Shown here: positions 30,182 through 40,264 of the stretch, piece after piece
Layout: every line of letters begins with the position of its first letter
How positions within the stretch are numbered: the first letter of the stretch is position 1
Source of the DNA: Pelobates cultripes
Taxonomy: Eukaryota > Chordata > Amphibia > Anura > Pelobatidae
NCBI GenBank assembly: GCA_933207985.1
Contig: OW240917.1
Location: forward strand, 105,306,835 to 105,370,834
DNA: 64,000 nucleotides
Direction: 5' to 3'
Translations under genes and position numbers: made by a program
Notes under the pieces: generated by a model
What the model was told of the DNA's origin: nothing
The model's input: only the letters and a program-made list of their open reading frames with translations
Databases searched by the model: none

Positions 30182-32584
30182 CTAATCCAAAAAACAAACT
30201 AAGTCGATACCAATATTGAGGCCCTTCGGTTCTAGGGTATTCAACTGATGTATCCAGAAAGTCTCCCTTTGGGATAGTTTTTGGATTCTATTACCCCCTC
30301 GCCAGAATGGAAAAACTCTTTCAATGCCCATAAAGATAAAATCCCGAAAAGTAAATAATGGACAATTAGAACAATGGGCCGAAACTGAATGAGTTTGAAG
30401 TTTCTTCTTGATATTATTCAGATGTTCAAGAATTCTGACCTTTAGAATCCTCTTTGTACGTCCCACATATTGTTTGCCACAGGGGCACTGTAGTAGATAA
30501 ACCACATAGTCCGAGTGGCAACCAATCTCAGATTTCACCTTGAATGTTTCCCCTGTGATGTTACTATGAAATAACTGTGTTTTAGACAATGATGTAGTAA
30601 CACAGGCCTTGCAGATTCCACAGCCTCTAAAAAAACCAATAGTAGAAGAAGAATGAATATTAGGAGGTTTAATAGCGTAGCTAGGAGCCAGTAAGTTCTT
30701 AAGATTCTTATTCTTTTTATAGATCACCATAGGGCGATCCGATAAAGACTTTCCCAAAACTGGGTCCTGAAGCAAAATGGGCCAGAACTCCTGCAAACTT
30801 TTTTTGATTTTATAATGGTCAGTATTGTATTGAGTTATAAAAGATGATTTAAAGTTTTTGTTATTTTCATTTATACTGCCCTTATCTTCTAATAATGAAC
30901 TACGCTGTACCGAGCTAATGGAACGGATTTCTTTATCCAAAGAATTTCTTTTATAACCTCTATCCATAAGCTTTTTCTTAATATATAGTGATTGGGTCTT
31001 AAAATCCTGAAGGTTAGAGCAATTACGTCTGACACGTGTAAACTGACTTCTAGCTATACCCCGTAACCATGGTTTATGGTGACAGCTTCGTTGGTGTACG
31101 TAGCCGTTACCATCTGTGGGTTTGAAGAAACATTTGGTCTGTATTTGTTCTTGGTCACAGAAAAGGACCAGGTCCAAAAAATGGATTTCATATTTATTCC
31201 ATACTGGAGTAAAAACCAGATTGTACTGGTTGCAATTAAGGTATCGAACAAACTCCTGAAAAACAACCGAAGACCCCTTCCAAATAATAATAACATCATC
31301 AATATACCGCCGCCATAGGACCAGGTTCTCCCTCCAGCCATGCCCAGACCACACGAAAAGTTCTTCCCATCTTCTCATGTATTTGTTGGCATAGCTGGGG
31401 GCGAACCTGGTACCCATGGCGGTCCCAGTGGTTTGTAAATAATAATCGCCATTAAAGAAAAAATAATTGTGATCCAGAATAAATTGAACTGAAGAAAAAA
31501 TGAACTCCCTATGACCTACAGATAATGTGTTATCTCTAGACATATAGTAATCAATGGACTCCAACCCTAAGTGATGACTAATCACAGTATACAGAGATGT
31601 CACATCTAGTGTGGCCCAACTGTATTCCGATTTCCATTCAATACACTCCAGCTCTTGTAAAAAAGATTTCATATCACGCACATAGGAAGGCGCTCCCTGT
31701 GCATATTTCTGCAAAAAAGAATCAACATAGGCGGATAGGTTGGCTATTAGTGAATTTACACCGCTAATAATAGGACGCCCTGGTGGGTTAGGGAGGCGTT
31801 TGTGTGTTTTAGGAAGAAAATAAAAAATCGGTATAACAGGGTTTTTTTGAAATAAAAAGTCTAAATTTTTTTGAGTAATAATCCCATTATTAAATGCCTG
31901 ATCTAGGAGGATCCCAAGTTCCATATTAAAACGTGACGTTGGGTCATTAACTAAAGTGGTGTAAGTATTTTTGTCCCCCAATATATTAGCAGATTCTTCT
32001 AGATAATAGGAGGTGGTCATCAAAACGATGCCACCACCCTTATCAGCCTCCCTAATTATTAGATCATCACGATCCATTAAATTTTTTAAAGTTTCTTCCT
32101 CTCTTTTAGTAAAATTAGAGGCTTGGGATCTTTTCTTATCCCTTATATTAAAAAACTGGAAAGTTTGATTCACCATATGTTCAAATGTCTCTAAAAAAGG
32201 GCCTTTGCTTTGTATAGGAAAAAAATTTGATTTACGTTGAAAATTGTAATTAGAAGGGGTGGTTGAAACATTCACGGTGTCATCCGAAGATGGTGGGTTT
32301 AAGAGAAAATGTCTTTTAATAGTTAATGAGCGAATAAATTTCTTTAAATCTATGAAGAGATTAAAATCATTACAGGTTTTACTGGGGGCAAACTTCATTC
32401 CTTTAGACAGTAAATTAATCTCATCATCTGTCAGGGGGGTATTGGTTAAATTGAAAATACCTCTATCTATTTCCCTTTGTACCAAAGGATAGACAACCTG
32501 GGATGATGTAACTAATCCTCTGTTCTCACTCTTTTCGTGGGTGAGTTCTGATATAGGGGGGCAAATCGATTGGTATGTTCCCAA
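30182..32584 (-). CDS. PLE ORF2: reverse transcriptase with GIY-YIG endonuclease
   Basis: An open frame of 800 residues that would copy the element RNA at a nicked target. Domains in order: N-terminal region with LLSKGMKFAPS (59-68); RT fingers with READKGGGIVLM (178-189), FLPKTHKR and PGRPIISG (268-274); palm with Asp327 in TLDVTSLYT, TGTAMGTRFAPSYAN (386-400) and the catalytic YIDD (427-430); thumb; a Cys cluster CGICKAC (655-661); and GIY-YIG with VVYLLQCPCGKQYVGRT (694-710), Arg717 and Glu774 in RETFWIH. Every catalytic residue I can check is present, so it is probably functional. It overlaps ORF1 by 73 bp in another frame. The first ATG is used here, but translation could begin by frameshift from ORF1. 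Confidence 0.92.
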   Translation of the reverse strand: MGTYQSICPPISELTHEKSENRGLVTSSQVVYPLVQREIDRGIFNLTNTPLTDDEINLLSKGMKFAPSKTCNDFNLFIDLKKFIRSLTIKRHFLLNPPSSDDTVNVSTTPSNYNFQRKSNFFPIQSKGPFLETFEHMVNQTFQFFNIRDKKRSQASNFTKREEETLKNLMDRDDLIIREADKGGGIVLMTTSYYLEESANILGDKNTYTTLVNDPTSRFNMELGILLDQAFNNGIITQKNLDFLFQKNPVIPIFYFLPKTHKRLPNPPGRPIISGVNSLIANLSAYVDSFLQKYAQGAPSYVRDMKSFLQELECIEWKSEYSWATLDVTSLYTVISHHLGLESIDYYMSRDNTLSVGHREFIFSSVQFILDHNYFFFNGDYYLQTTGTAMGTRFAPSYANKYMRRWEELFVWSGHGWRENLVLWRRYIDDVIIIWKGSSVVFQEFVRYLNCNQYNLVFTPVWNKYEIHFLDLVLFCDQEQIQTKCFFKPTDGNGYVHQRSCHHKPWLRGIARSQFTRVRRNCSNLQDFKTQSLYIKKKLMDRGYKRNSLDKEIRSISSVQRSSLLEDKGSINENNKNFKSSFITQYNTDHYKIKKSLQEFWPILLQDPVLGKSLSDRPMVIYKKNKNLKNLLAPSYAIKPPNIHSSSTIGFFRGCGICKACVTTSLSKTQLFHSNITGETFKVKSEIGCHSDYVVYLLQCPCGKQYVGRTKRILKVRILEHLNNIKKKLQTHSVSAHCSNCPLFTFRDFIFMGIERVFPFWRGGNRIQKLSQRETFWIHQLNTLEPKGLNIGIDLVCFLD

Positions 32585-33495
32585 GTTTCCATCCTTGGAC
32601 GGAAATAGTTGGTAATAGTTTTTTCTTTTGGACCCCGTGGTCTCCCCTGAAAATTTATTTCTCGGTCATTATACTGTGTATTCTTTCCCTGAGTCTCTGT
32701 TGTATCCCTTGTAGCTTGGGCATATGATCTTAAATTATGTGTCCTTTCAGGGGACTTGTTCCTAGATAGATGAGGATTAGTCAGTTCTCTATTAAATGTC
32801 TCTTGATGACCATTTAATCGATCATGTTGTGATCTGGGAAAGTTTTTTTGTCTCGCCCCAGATTGGGAATTTATTCTTATTCTATTAGGGGGAGGTCGTG
32901 AACTATTTCTCTTCCTATTGTTATATGACGGAGTACGTAGTCTCCTTCTGCGTACTTTATTTCGCATTGAAAAAGTTTCTAACAATTTATCCTCCCTGTC
33001 CCTACTGTATTTTTTATTTTTTGTTTCTGCAATTTTTTCATCTAATTTTTTTATATTATTCTGGAGAATTTCTTCTCTCTCTTGAAATTCTTCACTTTCA
33101 AACCCAGAAGGTGGATTTATATCCAAATCAATTAACTCAGATTCTAGTTTATTTTGTGTATCTTTTGAATATTTTATAATGAGTTGAATTAACTGAAAGG
33201 AACAATTCATTAGAATTTCATCCCATTCTTGTAAAAAAAGGTCATCCTCCAGTCCAAATGCTGGAGTTTTATCTATCCTCAGACCCCTAGGAACAAGGCC
33301 TTCTTTGAGATAATTCTCCAAATAAGCTACCTCCCACCACTTCTTAGTCTCGGCAGCCAACAATTTCTCTTTCTTTTTGAAAAATTCGTCTAGCCCCTTA
33401 AAGGGTTGTGGTTTCTCCCACTCTTTAAACATAGCCTCAAACTTCTTTTTTCGATTAGTTTGTAAATTCGATAAAAAATTGGCATTAGTAGCCAT
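32512..33495 (-). CDS. PLE ORF1 (unknown function, basic)
   Basis: An open frame of 327 residues directly upstream of and overlapping ORF2. It starts MATNANFLSNLQTNRKK. Residues about 115-170 form a charged, Glu/Lys-rich, coiled-coil-like stretch; 175-215 is very basic (RNKVRRRRLR) and could bind nucleic acid; the C-terminal third is Asn/Arg/Gln-rich and disordered-looking. I recognise no catalytic domain or zinc finger. By position it is analogous to the ORF1 proteins of other retroelements, and an RNA-binding role is inference. The ATG at 33495 follows a 168-bp untranslated stretch after the terminal repeat, and no internal stop is present, which argues for selection or youth. Confidence 0.8.
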   Translation of the reverse strand: MATNANFLSNLQTNRKKKFEAMFKEWEKPQPFKGLDEFFKKKEKLLAAETKKWWEVAYLENYLKEGLVPRGLRIDKTPAFGLEDDLFLQEWDEILMNCSFQLIQLIIKYSKDTQNKLESELIDLDINPPSGFESEEFQEREEILQNNIKKLDEKIAETKNKKYSRDREDKLLETFSMRNKVRRRRLRTPSYNNRKRNSSRPPPNRIRINSQSGARQKNFPRSQHDRLNGHQETFNRELTNPHLSRNKSPERTHNLRSYAQATRDTTETQGKNTQYNDREINFQGRPRGPKEKTITNYFRPRMETWEHTNRFAPLYQNSPTKRVRTED

Positions 33496-33663
33496 ACTTT
33501 GTCAAATAGATATATGTGTAAAAAAACTGGGTAAAAAACAAATAGTACAGTACAATATACACACTACTCACGATAATAACTGTAGTGAAATGTATACAAA
33601 TACTTAACTTAATTATTACAGCCTCCCAAGATCGTTACCCAGAAAAGACGACCTTTTAACATA

Positions 33664-34081
33664 GATAACCATAAGCAACACAGAACTTCGGGATACGGCT
33701 GGAAATTAATCTAAAAGGAACATGAAAAATATACACAAAATAGTGAAGTACAATTAACACATTGTTTTCCGCTGAATACAAATGCACTCACAGAATGAAG
33801 TAGAATATATCGCTCATAGGGTGCCTCCCCTAGTGGAATGGGGGGTTGGTAATCCCTTGGCTCCTTCTGGACTTCCTTAATAATGCTCAGGACTCCAAGC
33901 AGGTAATGGTAGAAAAAAGATGTATTTATTGATAAAAGGTGAATATTCACCATCAATGTAAAATATAAAAAGAAGAACGGTATGGTCCTACGCGTTTCGT
34001 TCTGTAAAGAACTTCATCAGGGACCGTATATAAGAAATAAAATCAATATACAATTACAGTATATAAAAAAACATCCTATTC
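33664..34081 (-). repeat. PLE terminal repeat (pLTR), 5' copy
   Basis: About 418 bp identical or nearly so to 28733-29152 in the same orientation and, inverted, to 35983-36393. It lacks the GC-rich block found upstream in the 3' copies because it is truncated at the head-to-head junction. Confidence 0.85.
33984..34025 (-). ncRNA. Hammerhead ribozyme, minimal type I (PLE copy 2)
   Basis: Same sequence and fold as 29053-29094, on the minus strand in the 5' terminal repeat. Core CTGATGA and GAAA, five-base stem I and GTA cleavage site are intact. Confidence 0.85.
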
Positions 34082-34944
34082 TGTTTACACGTGTCAGACG
34101 TAATTGCTCTAACCTTCAGGATTTTAAGACCCAATCACTATATATTAAGAAAAAGCTTATGGATAGAGGTTATAAAAGAAATTCTTTGGATAAAGAAATC
34201 CGTTCCATTAGCTCGGTACAGCGTAGTTCATTATTAGAAGATAAGGGCAGTATAAATGAAAATAACAAAAACTTTAAATCATCTTTTATAACTCAATACA
34301 ATACTGACCATTATAAAATCAAAAAAAGTTTGCAGGAGTTCTGGCCCATTTTGCTTCAGGACCCAGTTTTGGGAAAGTCTTTATCGGATCGCCCTATGGT
34401 GATCTATAAAAAGAATAAGAATCTTAAGAACTTACTGGCTCCTAGCTACGCTATTAAACCTCCTAATATTCATTCTTCTTCTACTATTGGTTTTTTTAGA
34501 GGCTGTGGAATCTGCAAGGCCTGTGTTACTACATCATTGTCTAAAACACAGTTATTTCATAGTAACATCACAGGGGAAACATTCAAGGTGAAATCTGAGA
34601 TTGGTTGCCACTCGGACTATGTGGTTTATCTACTACAGTGCCCCTGTGGCAAACAATATGTGGGACGTACAAAGAGGACTCTAAAGGTCAGAATTCTTGA
34701 ACATCTGAATAATATCAAGAAGAAACTTCAAACTCATTCAGTTTCGGCCCATTGTTCTAATTGTCCATTATTTACTTTTCGGGATTTTATCTTTATGGGC
34801 ATTGAAAGAGTTTTTCCATTCTGGCGAGGGGGTAATAGAATCCAAAAACTATCCCAAAGGGAGACTTTCTGGATACATCGGTTGAATACCCTAGAACCGA
34901 AGGGCCTCAATATTGGTATCGACTTAGTTTGTTTTTTGGATTAG
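34082..34944 (+). pseudogene. PLE ORF2 C-terminal part in the inverted partial copy
   Basis: Encodes the last 286 residues of ORF2 (from FTRVRRNCSN) on the plus strand, including CGICKAC and the complete GIY-YIG domain, but no RT. I find only two residue changes from the minus-strand ORF2 (Ile713 to Thr and Gln780 to Arg). The frame runs in from the terminal repeat at 33982 without a stop, so a short fusion could be translated, but this is probably incidental. It is a 5'-truncated copy made during the same insertion event or shortly apart. Confidence 0.85.
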
Positions 34945-35719
34945 AATTTAAATTGATTTTTTTATTTATACATATATTCATTCCTTTATACATTATTATT
35001 CTGTGGATGACGGTGATTTTGATTAAAATACAACCTTCTGTCTTCCATATGGGTTATGTAAAAGTAAATATATGGTTGAATTGTTTATTATATATATTAT
35101 ATATACTTTGGAATTTTTTCGATATTTAGGAATTTAATTATATTTGGGAGTATGGTCTTCTTGTATCTTGGAGACACACAGGTTTTGATAAAAACATTAT
35201 CCTGTATGCATTTGTCAATTAATGGGTAAAAATACAACCATTTGGGACATTAGATATATGTGTAACTCCACTTAATATGGGAGATTTTCTATAGGAACAC
35301 TATAAAATTTAGTTTTTTTTAATGTATTTTTTATTTTTTTTAAATTCAAATTTATTTTTTTAAACATTTATGATAAATTTAAAAAAAAATAATTTTGTGG
35401 CACGAACCACTTACTAATAATTAATGGATATTGATATATATCATATAGTTTAACTATGTATGTTACACTTGAAATACAATGTTTTGTTGACAATAGGATC
35501 ATATATATTATATAAATTGTGCAATTTTAGTGCACCTTTCACTTTAAGAAATACTGTGTGACACTGTCTAATTACAATAATCTAATGGTGACTGATTAAA
35601 TCAACTAACATAAAAAAATGTAGAGAATAAGGTTATTAATATTGTTTTTTTCTTCAGCAGATAGAATATATTGCTTTCTATTGTTTTTTTCTGATTATAC
35701 ATTTACATTGAGACTTAAT

Positions 35720-35825
35720 GAAGGTGGAACGCATTTCAGCCGCGGGTGGAACGCATGTGGAACGCAAGTGGAACGCGGAAGTGCGATTTATTTTCCACTT
35801 CCGGTTCCGGTCGCTCGAACGCGCC
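35720..35825 (+). promoter_or_regulatory. GC-rich block with four GTGGAACGC repeats (right arm)
   Basis: GTGGAACGC at 35724, 35746, 35757 and 35768, then gcggaagtgcg and cacttccggttccgg with ETS-like cores. Probable internal promoter of the PLE; not demonstrated. Confidence 0.4.
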
Positions 35826-36031
35826 GAAATTGATTACAGCAACACAGGGAGGATGGAAAACAGCTGAAGAAGCTCCCTCTCAGGACCAATCAAGTAGTAG
35901 ATACTGGACACCACCCACGGAACAACCAATGAACATGGGGATTAGCCCTATTTAAAGAGGACTCAGGGATGGGGGGAATAGGATGTTTTTTTATATACTG
36001 TAATTGTATATTGATTTTATTTCTTATATAC

Positions 36032-36073
36032 GGTCCCTGATGAAGTTCTTTACAGAACGAAACGCGTAGGACC
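36032..36073 (+). ncRNA. Hammerhead ribozyme, minimal type I (PLE copy 3)
   Basis: Plus-strand copy in the inverted partner; same core and stems as 29053-29094. Stem I GGTCC (36032-36036) pairs with GGACC (36069-36073). Confidence 0.85.
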
Positions 36074-36514
36074 ATACCGTTCTTCTTTTTATATTTTACA
36101 TTGATGGTGAATATTCACCTTTTATCAATAAATACATCTTTTTTCTACCATTACCTGCTTGGAGTCCTGAGCATTATTAAGGAAGTCCAGAAGGAGCCAA
36201 GGGATTACCAACCCCCCATTCCACTAGGGGAGGCACCCTATGAGCGATATATTCTACTTCATTCTGTGAGTGCATTTGTATTCAGCGGAAAACAATGTGT
36301 TAATTGTACTTCACTATTTTGTGTATATTTTTCATGTTCCTTTTAGATTAATTTCCAGCCGTATCCCGAAGTTCTGTGTTGCTTATGGTTATCTATGTTA
36401 AAAGGTCGTCTTTTCTGGGTAACGATCTTGGGAGGCTGTAATAATTAAGTTAAGTATCTGTATACATTTCACTACAGTTATTATCGTGAGTAGTGTGTAT
36501 ATTGTACTGTACTA

Positions 36515-36529
36515 ATTGATGACTTTTTA
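36515..36529 (+). repeat. 15-bp target site duplication, right copy
   Basis: Identical to 28722-28736. Confidence 0.95.
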
Positions 36530-37130
36530 CAAGACTTTGAGCGCCAGTGCCTACTCCAAGATGATGACCCCAACGACTGGGTCACCATCCTGGCCAGCAA
36601 ACTAGTGGGGAAGGCGGCGGATATTTACCGGGCTGTACCAGAAGAGCAGATCAGAGACTATCCCTTTATTACCCAAATCCTCCTGGCCCGGTATGTGGTC
36701 ACCCCCAAACAATACCGCCAAAAGTTTAGGGAGACTCGGAAAGGGGAGAAGGACTTCCATGCAGAGTGGGCATGCCGCATCACAAGGGCCACCCAGAACT
36801 GGCTCAACTCCCATCAAGCCAAGTTCCCGGAGGAGATCACCCAGCTAGGCATGCTAGAGCACTTTTTCAGTGGGCTCCCCAACGACAAGGCGACGACTCA
36901 TTCGTATGTCATCCATATCAACTTTCGATGCCAGTTTCTGCGCCTACCATGGTGACCACAGGTAATCAGGGTTCCATTCTGTACAGGGACCCTGAGAAAC
37001 TGCTATCACATGTAAGGAAGGCGGCAGGCGCGCAAATGACCCACTCCCGACGCGGGAAGGTAGTGACGACAAATAACAATACAGGACTCTTTAGAGGCCA
37101 TGTAATTATAACAAGTCCACTTGAAATCCT
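36530..37130 (+). pseudogene. SCAN-like gag, continuation after the PLE
   Basis: Continues the gag frame with a capsid-like region: GKAADIYRAVPEEQIRDYP, ILLARYVVTPKQYRQKFRET, then FPEEITQLGMLEHFFSGLP. The pattern YRQKFRE...EEI..L..LE.F...LP is the SCAN signature, a capsid C-terminal-like dimerisation fold derived from Gmr1-like Ty3/gypsy gag. The frame closes at 36953 after SYVIHINF-like sequence. The remaining bases to about 37130 look like degraded downstream sequence. Protease, RT and integrase are absent. The interruption by the PLE at 28737 shows that the gag was there first. Confidence 0.7.
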
Positions 37131-37140
37131 TTAACTCTGA

Positions 37141-37521
37141 TCAATTGGAGAGCAAGTATGGTGCAGAGCCACTGACCCGTGCTTGCTGCAGCTCAAACTC
37201 CACTATCGCCTGCTGCTGCTCGCACAGTCTCTCCAGCATGTGCAAGGTGGAGTTCCACCTTGTGGGCACGTCGCATATGAGGCGGTGAGCGGGAAGGCCA
37301 AAGTTATACTGCAGCGCAGACAGGCGAGCAGCAGCAGGGTGAGAATGCCGAAATCGTGCACAGCCGCTACAGTGAATGTCACATCCTGTTCCAAGTTGCG
37401 GATCAGTCTGGTGATGGCTTCTGGTATCCAGTACTCTTTTTACTGAAGCTGCATCAGGGTCTGGTATGTGGCCGCACAAACGCTGGTGCTCAACACCAGG
37501 GGGCATGCGGTTACCCTGCAC
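37141..37521 (-). pseudogene. hAT-family transposase fragment
   Basis: Minus-strand frames contain FRHSHPAAARLSALQ, LPAHRLICDVPTRWNSTLHM and LERLCEQQQAIVEF, the segment around the conserved CxxxTRWNS motif of the hAT catalytic region. An overlapping frame upstream carries EAITRLIRNLEQDVTFTVAA. Both ends are missing. Downstream (37530-39315) are non-coding parts of the same element, ending in hAT-like terminal sequence. The related relic at 27604-28160 lacks the TRWNS part. Confidence 0.75.
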
Positions 37522-38060
37522 CAGACCCTGCTAATCCATTCCACACTGTGACTCCTAACTTCAACATCAGGCATATTGGGTCCCGGTCACCGGACTGCGA
37601 AACTGTGAATGGTTTGTTAAATCTGTTATGGTTCCTTTTATCGCGCCATCTGTCACTTGGATAACTGGGAATTCCAAAGATAATACATGCCAATGAGCAC
37701 TAGGGGACGGCCACTCCGCTTTTGCACCCTACTCCCTCTTATGCTGTGCTGGTGCCTCTGTGCGACCAGCGCCTCTTCCTCCAAACTGCACACGTCACTC
37801 GCATGACCTTGATTCCATGTGGGGTCTAGGACCTCATCAACCTCCACATCATCTTCCACCCACTCCTCAACACTGCCCTCCTTGCCGGTATGCACACTGC
37901 AGAAAGCCACAGCAGTTGGCACCTGTGTTTTTCCAGCATGTAAAGTCTTCAAAGGACATATGGAAATCGTTTTAAAATTGTATCCAGGCAACAGTTTTTC
38001 CTTTAAACTGACCTTTCAGTTTGACTTGTGAGGGTATTGCCCCCGAATTACAATATTGTT
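37522..38060 (-). other. Degraded hAT element interior
   Basis: No clear protein. It lies between the transposase fragment and the tandem array and is presumably part of the same hAT element. A poorly conserved acidic frame (37653-37991, minus) may be N-terminal linker. Confidence 0.4.
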
Positions 38061-38065
38061 ATATT

Positions 38066-38970
38066 CAATTTGATTGTCAGATATGAAGTGTAGGCCGCAA
38101 ATGTACTATTTAGAACCCTAAAAAAATTTGAATTGGTGAAACTGCGCTGTAACCACAGTATTTGAAGGTTCTATTTGACTGTCAGTTATGAAGTGCACAC
38201 ACCAAATTTACTTTGTTTCACCCAAAACAATTGAATTTTTCAAAGTGCGCTGAAAGCACAGTATTTGACGGTTCTATTTGACTCTCAGATATGAAGTGCA
38301 CCGCAGGCCGCAAATGTACTATTTAGCAGCCAAAAAATTTGAATGTTTAAAACTGCTATGTCACAGTACTATTTGACGGTTCTATTTGACTCTCAGATAT
38401 GAAGAGTACGCCCCAAATGTACTTCTTAGGAGCAAAAAAAAATGGGAATTTGTCAAAGTGCGCTGTAAATTCAGTATTTGACGCTTCTATTTGACTCTCA
38501 GATATGAAGTGTACTGCAGGCCGCAAATGTATTATTTAGCAGCCCAAAATTTGAATGTTCAAAAATGCTATGTCACAGCACTATTTGACGGTTCTTTTTG
38601 ACTCTCATATATGAAGAACACACCCCAAATTTACTATTTAGCAGATTAGCACCCAGAAAATAAGAATGTTTACAATTGCGCTGTAACAACACTATTTGAC
38701 ACTTCTATTTAACTCTCAGATATGAAGAGCACGCCCCAAATTTACTATTTAGCACAAAACAATTAGAATTTTTACAACTGCGCTGTAACCGCAATATTTG
38801 ACGCTTCTATTTGACTCTCAGATATGACGTGCACCCCACTAATGTACTTTTTAGCACCCCAAAAAAATAGAATTTTTAAAACTCTGATGTAACCGCAGTA
38901 TTTGACGCTTCTATTTGACTCTCAGATATGAAGTGCACCCCACTAATGTACTAGTTTGCAGAATTATTTC
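38066..38970. repeat. Tandem array, ~105-bp units x about 9
   Basis: Units begin with ttctatttgactctcagat followed by atgaagtg; starts near 38066, 38168, 38272, 38379, 38487, 38594, 38704, 38808 and 38908. They are diverged by substitutions and small indels. The array sits just inside the right end of the hAT element. Confidence 0.9.
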
Positions 38971-39024
38971 CTAATTTGTCCCTGAAAGCGGCAGCATCCT
39001 CTCCCTACACTAATAAGAGCTCAT

Positions 39025-39315
39025 GTGTGTGCTGCACTACGCAACTCCAGCTTATATATAGAGGCTGGGCCACATGCTGCACTGGACAATCACAACCATG
39101 CCATTGGTAGGCATGGCTGTGATGGCTTTAAGGGCACACAAGTCAAACGTTTGTTGATTGGCTGCCCTGCAGCCTTTCAAAATGCGCCATTAAAATGCCG
39201 AACACAGAACTCCAACCCGAACATACAGTGATGTGTCCGTGTTCGGGTCCGGGGTCCAAAAAACGTAATGTTCGGTACGAACCCGAACTTTGCGGTTCGG
39301 TTTCGCTCAACTCTA
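39025..39315. mobile_element. hAT element right terminus
   Basis: Shares about 200 bp with 62530-62745, including aggctgggccacatgctgc and the terminal gctcaactcta (39305-39315). An unpaired 8-bp candidate target flank is ctcacaaa; its left partner was not found, so the left end is probably lost. Confidence 0.7.
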
Positions 39316-40256
39316 CTCACAAACAAAAAGCCCAGTGTAGTTATGCTCAATCCTTTATAGCTTAGGTGTCATCAGGCTTTTTGAAAGTGTTCGAACACTG
39401 TGGGGGAAAAAGCCTGTGTGAATGTGAAACACGTAAGTGTTTTATTGTTTTGTTTTTTTTACTATACTTTTGGTTTTATTATTTTGGTTATAAATAAAAC
39501 CGTTTTTTATCGAATTTGCACCTTCCTGTTTTTATCTCAGAAGATTTTCACCTGGAGAATTTATACTTTGGTTTCCTGGATGGGGAAGATATCACCAGAA
39601 AATTGTAAGTGCATTTCAAGCTTCAGAAGACTGTAAGTGCATATCACCAGCATAAAAATACTACACCTTATTCAGTTTTATTTGTCCTCTTGTTTTACAT
39701 ATCGTTCAATCTTTGTTTGAGTTGAAGACACTTGTGAAGGCGCTGCTTCCCTGCATTCCCTTTCTATATCTTCCTACGGCCAGAAGAAAGAGACTCTGGT
39801 TTAGGAAGGCCGAGCTGCCACATAGATTTTGAACAAGCGCTAGAAATCCCATCTTTTTATTTATTTATTTATACATTTACCATATCCTTAACGTAGGGCC
39901 CAAACTTTCTTGCTTTTGATTGGACAGTCCAGGTTTTTGGACTTGTCCTGCTCTCTTTATGGTCCTTTAGGGTAGGGATCGCCTGGAAGGCTATCTGTCA
40001 GCATGGTGTGCTTGCGCCTGATTGTCATGCCCCTCTAGTAGGTGAGTATACCCACCTACTGGGCAGGCAGACTCATGATGAAAGTTGCTACACTCTTTCA
40101 CTCTTGAAATCCCCGATCCCGATTCCATACTTTCCATGTAGGGAAGTTTGTTTATAAATTAAGTAATCCGAATCCTTCTAGTATGAACTTGGATTTTCAT
40201 GTTTCATTACTATGCCTAGTTTCCTGGGCTCACAACCCAACCTATTATATTTTAAT
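39316..40256. other. No gene; possible PLE terminal remnant
   Basis: 39395-39440 reads agcctgtgtgaatgtgaaacacgtaag-like sequence that recalls the hammerhead 3' half, but no CTGATGA is present. The rest has no recognised gene. Confidence 0.35.
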
Positions 40257-40264
40257 GTCAAGAT

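Larger units (their letters stand above)
34082..36389 (+). repeat. Right arm of the PLE inverted repeat
   Basis: About 2.3 kb, reverse complement of 28737-31042 with few differences (for example a small indel near 35494). The spacer between the arms is about 3 kb. The transcript of either strand could fold into a very long hairpin. Confidence 0.9.
28737..36514 (-). mobile_element. Penelope-like element, near-intact, with head-to-head partial copy
   Basis: A single 7.8-kb insertion in a gag relic. On the minus strand: terminal repeat (34081-33664), 5' UTR, ORF1 (33495-32512), ORF2 (32584-30182), 3' UTR and a second terminal repeat ending at 28737. Joined to its upstream side at 34081/34082 is a plus-strand, 5'-truncated copy (34082-36514) with the ORF2 C-terminus, 3' UTR, terminal repeat and a 125-bp extension. 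The arms 28737-31042 and 34082-36389 are inverted copies. Inverted 5'-truncated partners and variable-length target duplications are typical of PLEs. Open ORFs, near-identical arms and a perfect duplication indicate a recent insertion. Confidence 0.9.

Noticed and set aside
39380..39440. Functional hammerhead ribozyme
   Set aside because: Only the 3' half (gtgaaacacgtaag) is recognisable; the CTGATGA core is absent.
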